From contig PMXH01000295.1 in the NCBI GenBank assembly GCA_003165855.1, positions 1-10,650 on the forward strand: a stretch of 10,650 nt of DNA. The letters are read 5' to 3'. Numbering within the stretch: position 1 is the stretch's first letter; every line of letters begins with the position of its first letter. This DNA comes from Acidobacteriaceae bacterium (GTDB lineage Bacteria; Acidobacteriota; Terriglobia; Terriglobales; Acidobacteriaceae). This document shows positions 6,920 to 10,650 of this stretch, piece by piece. The notes beneath the pieces are model-generated. The model searched no databases, was not told the origin of the DNA, and saw only the letters and a list, made by a program, of their open reading frames with translations. Both the position numbers and the translations under genes were made by a program.

Positions 6920-9900
6920 CTACTGGACGATAAGAGTTAGGGGCAGTGAATGCTGCAGTGCCCCCGAGGTTCCCGTAACCGTGATGGTGTAGGTACCGGG
7001 AGCGGTTCCAGACTGGGGCGGCGGCGTTGTCGTGGCGACTCCGGTTCCTCCGGCGCATCCGGTCATGAAAATCAAAGCCGCACCCATCAGAGCAAGCAGA
7101 AAGATCCCACGCAGTTTCTTCGACCGCGCCCGGAAACCTGTCAGAATCACTCCCAGTAAGCCAAAGCCCTGCAACTGCAGCCAGATGGCATAAATCGGAC
7201 GGCCTTGGGATGAACGAGCCGGAGCTGCCAGCGCCACGGTGGCTGTCGTGGAGATGTTCAAAATGACGGTTGCGGCGTTTCCACCCGGGGTCACGGCGCT
7301 CGGCGAGAAGCTGCAAGTTGCCAACGCTGGCAACCCAGCGCAGCTGAGTTGGATCGCATTGTTGAACGGTCCACCCAGCGGACTCAGAGTCAAAGTGTAG
7401 CTGGCGGCAGCGCCGGCTTTGATGGTCTTGCTGCTCGGAGAAACGGCCAATCCGAAATCGGGTACCGAGCCGGTCAGGCCGACAGTGCTAGGACTGCCCA
7501 CGGCGCTGTCACTGATGGTCAGCGTTCCCGGGCGAGCTCCTGTGAGGGTCGGAGTGAAAACAATGCTGAGAGTGCAACTGGAGGAAGGGGGCAATGCGGA
7601 GGGACAGTTATTGGTCTCTCTGTAGTCTCCCGTTATCAGGATGCTGCTGATGCTGAATGCGACGTCGCCGTTATTGGCGAGGGTTACGGTTTGCGCGGCA
7701 CTGGAAGTACCCACCGCGAGGCTGGTAAAAGCCAGGCTGGCGGGAGTGAGAGCGACGACGGCACCGGACCCATCGCCGTCAAGGTTGATAACGTGGGGCG
7801 ATCCTGCAGCGTCGTCCTGGATGAGGATTGACCCGGACCGAGTCCCGACTGCGATAGGGGAAAAGGTCACGGAGAAAGTGCAGCTGCCGGCAGCCGATAC
7901 GCTGGTTCCGCAAGTATCCGACTCGGCAAAGTCGCCGCTGGCCTTGATCGATGAAATCGTCAACGGGGAACTGCCCATGTTGCGGAGAAGGGCCGTTTGC
8001 GGCTGACTGGTTGTGCCCACGGTCTGAGTGACATACAAAAGAGAAGATGGACTCATAGAGACCGCTGGCGCAGAGGCAGGCCCGATCTTGATCACGAACG
8101 CGTCGGTGTTCCCGCCAAGTGTGTTTTGGAAGGCTCCTTGAGTGGGCGGGAAATCAGTGGAGTCGGTGGAACCGGCCACATAGAGGTTGCCGATGGAATC
8201 AACGGCTAGTCCAACGGGGCTGTCATCTCCGCTGCCTCCCAGATAGGTAGCAAACAGTTCCGAGCCCGCGACGGGATCAATTTCGGCCAGCAGAATGTCG
8301 CTCGCGTTGGTGTAAGCTTCGATGCCGTTCACGAGGCTAAACGAGTTGCTGGAGGTGGACGCTGCCACGTATGCATCGTTGTCTGCGTCCAGCGCAATCG
8401 CCATCGGACTGGCGTAGTTGTTGGGACCTAGAAATGTCGAATACAGCAATGCGGATCCCGCGGGATTGAATTTGGTAACGAATGCGAGGCCGCAGGCCTG
8501 CGCGTAGACGCTTGGGTCGCAGATGCTGGTGGAGGTAATCGGGAAAGTCCCGTCACTGACAGCAATCCCTGTGACATACGCCGAACCAGAAGTGTCGACA
8601 GCGATGGCATTAAGGTTGGTCAGGAGGCCGCTGGCCTCGTAGAAATAGGTGGAGTAGTCGAGACCTCCCAGAGCGCTGAACTTACTTACAAAGCCGACCA
8701 CGGCATTCTGTTGCGTCGTGTTTGTTGTGAGGTAGGCGGACGGCATAGCGGGGAAGTTGTAAGTGTTGGTGATGCCCGCGACATACGCGTTTCCGCTGCT
8801 GTCCACCGCGATGCCGTTGATTGCGCTATAGGGTGAAGGCCAGCAGGGCGTGCCCCCGCAGTTGAAAGGGATGTTCGAACTGCCACTCAGATAAGTGGAG
8901 TAGACGAGAGACGATCCATTAGGACTGAACTTGGTCAAGAAGCCAGAGTTCCCCGACTGGCCACCTTGGTTCGGAGATGCTACGGCCTGATAGGCATTGG
9001 CGACGGGAAAATTGCTGGATGTTGTATTGCCCGCGACGAGCACGTCACTCGTAGCGTCAATGGCAACGCTGGAGGGTACGTCGGAGCCATTTCCTCCGAG
9101 GTAAGTTGAGTAGAGCAAGGAGGAGCCGTTTGCCGAGATTTTGGTGAGAAACGCATTGAAAGATCCCGGATAGGTTCCCTGATAGGGATTCACCATCGGA
9201 AAATTGCTCGAAGCGGTGCTGCCAGTTACATATACGTTATTCGATCTGTCCAGAACCAGGGCGTAGCCATAGTCCTGGCTGTTGCCGCCGAGATAGTCCG
9301 CATACACGAGATTCGATCCGGTGGCGTCGAGTTTCGCTACGAAGACGTGATTGGCGCCTCCGGGAAGTGATCCTAGAGTGGCCAGCGGGAAATCGACCGA
9401 ATTGGTGTAACCAGCGACGTAGACACTGCCCGTACTATCTACGGCGATTCCAGTAGCCTGATCGGCGCCGCTTCCGCCCAGGTAGGTTCCGTATACAAGC
9501 ACTGGATCAATCACCAGCGGCTTGCTTGGGTCGTACTGAGCAACCTGAAACGTGATGTGCGTCGAATCGGTTACAGCGTATGCCCCACGGATGGGAACGC
9601 GCAGACCGTTGGTCTCCTGATACACGACGGGATTCTGGAAATGAAGTTCCCCACTGCCTGTTTCGAGAACCAGGTTGCCTTCCGCGTCCAGTTGGATAGC
9701 ATTCGCGCCCTGGATCTCGAATGCAATTCGGCTAGGGTCGGACCCAGGCGAGACCACAAAATCGTACTCCAGTTGCCGATGATTGCCGTAGTAGACGAGA
9801 TCAATTCCGGGATATACGTTCTTGTAGCGAACCTTGGCATAGGTCGGCACATTGGTGTGCCACTTCGTGGGGTCATTGCCGATGAAGTAATTGATTATGC

Positions 9901-10300
9901 CGAGCTGCTGATCTTCTCCCACGACGGTTGGATTCGTTGCTGCTCCCGACAGCAAGAACTGCATGGTCGTAGCCGGGGCGGACGGGACGTTGCTGGCAGT
10001 GGATACGTTGCCTGTCGGTTGAGGTGGCACAACTGTGGCCGGACGTAATGAAAGAACCATACTGCCTGAGGTGAGAAAGGCCGTGTATCCCGCACCGCGG
10101 AAAAGAAACCTGGCCTGTGGGTTCGCTTGGCCCTGGTTCTCTTCGAATACCAGCGGCAGCTTGCCATAGTTCATGCTGCCCGTATTGCTCACAGGGGCGG
10201 CGGCGTTTAGCGGCAATCTACCCGATGACTGCTGCGCGAAAAATGGCGTGACTGCCAGTACTAACGAAAGAAGCACCCACTCGATGTCTCTGAGTCGCAT
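6920..10300 (-). CDS. secreted SBBP-repeat beta-propeller protein with ASH and Ig-like domains
   Basis: A giant exported protein of 1126 residues, numbered from ATG 10300; a GTG directly before it (10303) is possible, but GAGG lies 7 nt from the ATG. Layout: signal peptide 1-22 (ending PFFA before QQ); N-terminal beta domain about 44-264 with the family opening GKLPLVFEENQGQ; seven SBBP blades starting near 270, 333, 397, 467, 549, 620 and 683, each with YxTYLGG-like and (I/L)AxDxxxxxYVAG cores; two choice-of-anchor-D/ASH-type domains at about 750-843 and 850-945; an Ig-like domain at about 947-1018; then two hydrophobic segments (1035-1056 and 1065-1081) separated by basic RARSKKLR, a lone Cys1082, a Pro/Thr linker and a last strand-like tail, GTYTITVTGTSG. 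Ten other Cys fall in five close pairs. Probably surface-attached or periplasmic; its ligand is unknown. Such proteins are frequent in Acidobacteriota and their role is unsettled. Confidence 0.93.
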   Translation of the reverse strand: MRLRDIEWVLLSLVLAVTPFFAQQSSGRLPLNAAAPVSNTGSMNYGKLPLVFEENQGQANPQARFLFRGAGYTAFLTSGSMVLSLRPATVVPPQPTGNVSTASNVPSAPATTMQFLLSGAATNPTVVGEDQQLGIINYFIGNDPTKWHTNVPTYAKVRYKNVYPGIDLVYYGNHRQLEYDFVVSPGSDPSRIAFEIQGANAIQLDAEGNLVLETGSGELHFQNPVVYQETNGLRVPIRGAYAVTDSTHITFQVAQYDPSKPLVIDPVLVYGTYLGGSGADQATGIAVDSTGSVYVAGYTNSVDFPLATLGSLPGGANHVFVAKLDATGSNLVYADYLGGNSQDYGYALVLDRSNNVYVTGSTASSNFPMVNPYQGTYPGSFNAFLTKISANGSSLLYSTYLGGNGSDVPSSVAIDATSDVLVAGNTTSSNFPVANAYQAVASPNQGGQSGNSGFLTKFSPNGSSLVYSTYLSGSSNIPFNCGGTPCWPSPYSAINGIAVDSSGNAYVAGITNTYNFPAMPSAYLTTNTTQQNAVVGFVSKFSALGGLDYSTYFYEASGLLTNLNAIAVDTSGSAYVTGIAVSDGTFPITSTSICDPSVYAQACGLAFVTKFNPAGSALLYSTFLGPNNYASPMAIALDADNDAYVAASTSSNSFSLVNGIEAYTNASDILLAEIDPVAGSELFATYLGGSGDDSPVGLAVDSIGNLYVAGSTDSTDFPPTQGAFQNTLGGNTDAFVIKIGPASAPAVSMSPSSLLYVTQTVGTTSQPQTALLRNMGSSPLTISSIKASGDFAESDTCGTSVSAAGSCTFSVTFSPIAVGTRSGSILIQDDAAGSPHVINLDGDGSGAVVALTPASLAFTSLAVGTSSAAQTVTLANNGDVAFSISSILITGDYRETNNCPSALPPSSSCTLSIVFTPTLTGARPGTLTISDSAVGSPSTVGLTGSVPDFGLAVSPSSKTIKAGAAASYTLTLSPLGGPFNNAIQLSCAGLPALATCSFSPSAVTPGGNAATVILNISTTATVALAAPARSSQGRPIYAIWLQLQGFGLLGVILTGFRARSKKLRGIFLLALMGAALIFMTGCAGGTGVATTTPPPQSGTAPGTYTITVTGTSGALQHSLPLTLIVQ
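7055..7198 (-). other. C-terminal membrane hairpin with internal lipobox-like Cys
   Basis: Within the SBBP protein, residues 1035-1056 (first hydrophobic segment), 1057-1064 (RARSKKLR) and 1065-1082 (second hydrophobic segment ending FMTGC) form a helical hairpin. The basic loop predicts its turn in the cytoplasm, so Cys1082 would emerge at the periplasmic face. Basic patch, hydrophobic core and MTGC together look like a lipoprotein signal peptide placed inside the protein. Processing is inference only. Confidence 0.55.
8084..9493 (-). repeat. seven SBBP beta-propeller repeats (protein level)
   Basis: Seven units of about 60-80 residues recur in the SBBP protein, each pairing a Y-S/G-T-Y-LGG strand with an AVD-xxGxxYVAG strand and an F-P ending. 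Units 1, 2, 3 and 7 are close to consensus. Units 4-6 are degenerate, and 4 and 5 carry Cys-containing loops. Seven units would close one seven-bladed propeller. DNA identity between units is low, so these are old repeats. Confidence 0.8.
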
Positions 10301-10307
10301 CACTGTA

Positions 10308-10311
10308 CCTC
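10308..10311 (-). promoter_or_regulatory. ribosome binding site of the SBBP gene
   Basis: GAGG on the minus strand ends 7 nt before ATG 10300 and 4 nt before GTG 10303, favouring the ATG. Confidence 0.5.
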
Positions 10312-10596
10312 ACACTTCATTTGGCTTGATTTAAGAGCACGCGTATCTTTCGGCGCGAAGGTACAGCCAGAGCCGAAAAAAGAGTGCTTTGCGATTGCGA
10401 CCGGGAAGGAGGAGTCGTTTCGCCAGATCTCTCACATAAGGTCATTGCACGGCGACCGCCGAAGTGTTTTGTGGCGAGAAGGACACGCAGCTCTAACATA
10501 CGAGAGGACTTAGGGCTGCGATCGAGGTGAAGCTTCTTCCGGGGTGCGGTGATTTAAGCCTCGATTCTGGAATAGTGTCCGGCTCTCAGACACCCC
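10312..10596. other. non-coding region upstream of the SBBP gene
   Basis: About 285 bases with no reading frame that I can support on either strand. It should hold the SBBP promoter on the minus strand, but no good sigma-70 pair was found. It contains two copies of TGATTTAAG (10327-10335 and 10550-10558), an imperfect GTGTC/GACAC hairpin (10575-10593) just before the possible right-hand gene, and a short CGGC/GCCG hairpin near 10464. None is strong enough to name. Confidence 0.4.
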
Positions 10597-10650
10597 ATGA
10601 ACGACCAAAAAATCAGCTTCCAGGGATCTTCTGCGCGAAACGGCAGTGAG
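10597..10650 (+). CDS. possible start of a gene running off the window
   Basis: An ATG at 10597 opens a frame that stays open for all 18 codons to the window end, reading MNDQKISFQGSSARNGSE. There is no clear Shine-Dalgarno and the stretch is too short to recognise. It is listed because it lies where the next rightward gene would be expected; it may equally be chance. Confidence 0.25.
   Translation, partial: MNDQKISFQGSSARNGSE

Noticed and set aside
10355..10369. GG-N10-GC spacing (TGGC...GC, minus strand) upstream of the SBBP gene, suggestive of a sigma-54 promoter
   Set aside because: Only the invariant GG and GC plus one more base fit; the CACG and TT parts mismatch, and such spacing is common by chance.
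10464..10485. CGGC/GCCG hairpin followed by a short T-run
   Set aside because: Four-pair stem and only four T's, with no rightward gene ending before it.
10327..10558. Direct repeat TGATTTAAG at 10327-10335 and 10550-10558
   Set aside because: A single 9-bp repeat in about 350 bases is not far from chance expectation, and there is no dyad-symmetric operator shared by both copies.

Overview
The window looks like the chromosome of a soil-type Acidobacteriota. The case rests on the gene types: a Ser/Thr kinase carrying a periplasmic TolB/PD40 beta-propeller, a very large SBBP-repeat secreted protein with ASH and Ig-like domains, and a small exported protein whose mature end begins LPEAPSS. All are typical of that phylum, and the moderately high GC agrees. 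This placement is inferred from family knowledge, not from a marker gene.

Layout. Positions 1-233 hold no gene that I can support. A nicotinamidase-like cysteine hydrolase (234-875, +) runs head-on into a membrane Ser/Thr kinase (872-3568, -); their stop codons share one CTAG. Upstream of the kinase on the same strand is an aldo/keto reductase (3644-4480, -), possibly co-transcribed with it. A 238-bp divergent gap leads to an orphan NtrC-type sigma-54 response regulator (4719-6098, +), then a small exported/membrane protein of unknown function (6282-6869, +). This converges on the giant SBBP beta-propeller protein (6920-10300, -). The last 350 bases are non-coding except for a possible gene start running off the right edge (10597).

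How the genes relate. Two signalling proteins of different logic lie close together: a kinase predicted to couple a periplasmic propeller to cytoplasmic phosphorylation, and a DNA-binding sigma-54 activator. No histidine kinase partner is visible, and nothing here proves that the two are linked. The hydrolase and reductase are generic metabolic enzymes. The small exported protein and the SBBP protein are both envelope or secreted products.

No RNA gene, CRISPR array, transposase or attachment site was recognised. The most interesting points are: (1) a lone-Cys, lipoprotein-signal-like segment buried near the C-terminus of the SBBP protein; (2) replacement of the catalytic-loop Lys of the kinase by Asn; (3) the LPEAPSS motif right after the predicted signal peptide of the small protein; and (4) a Cys at a metal-ligand position of the hydrolase.
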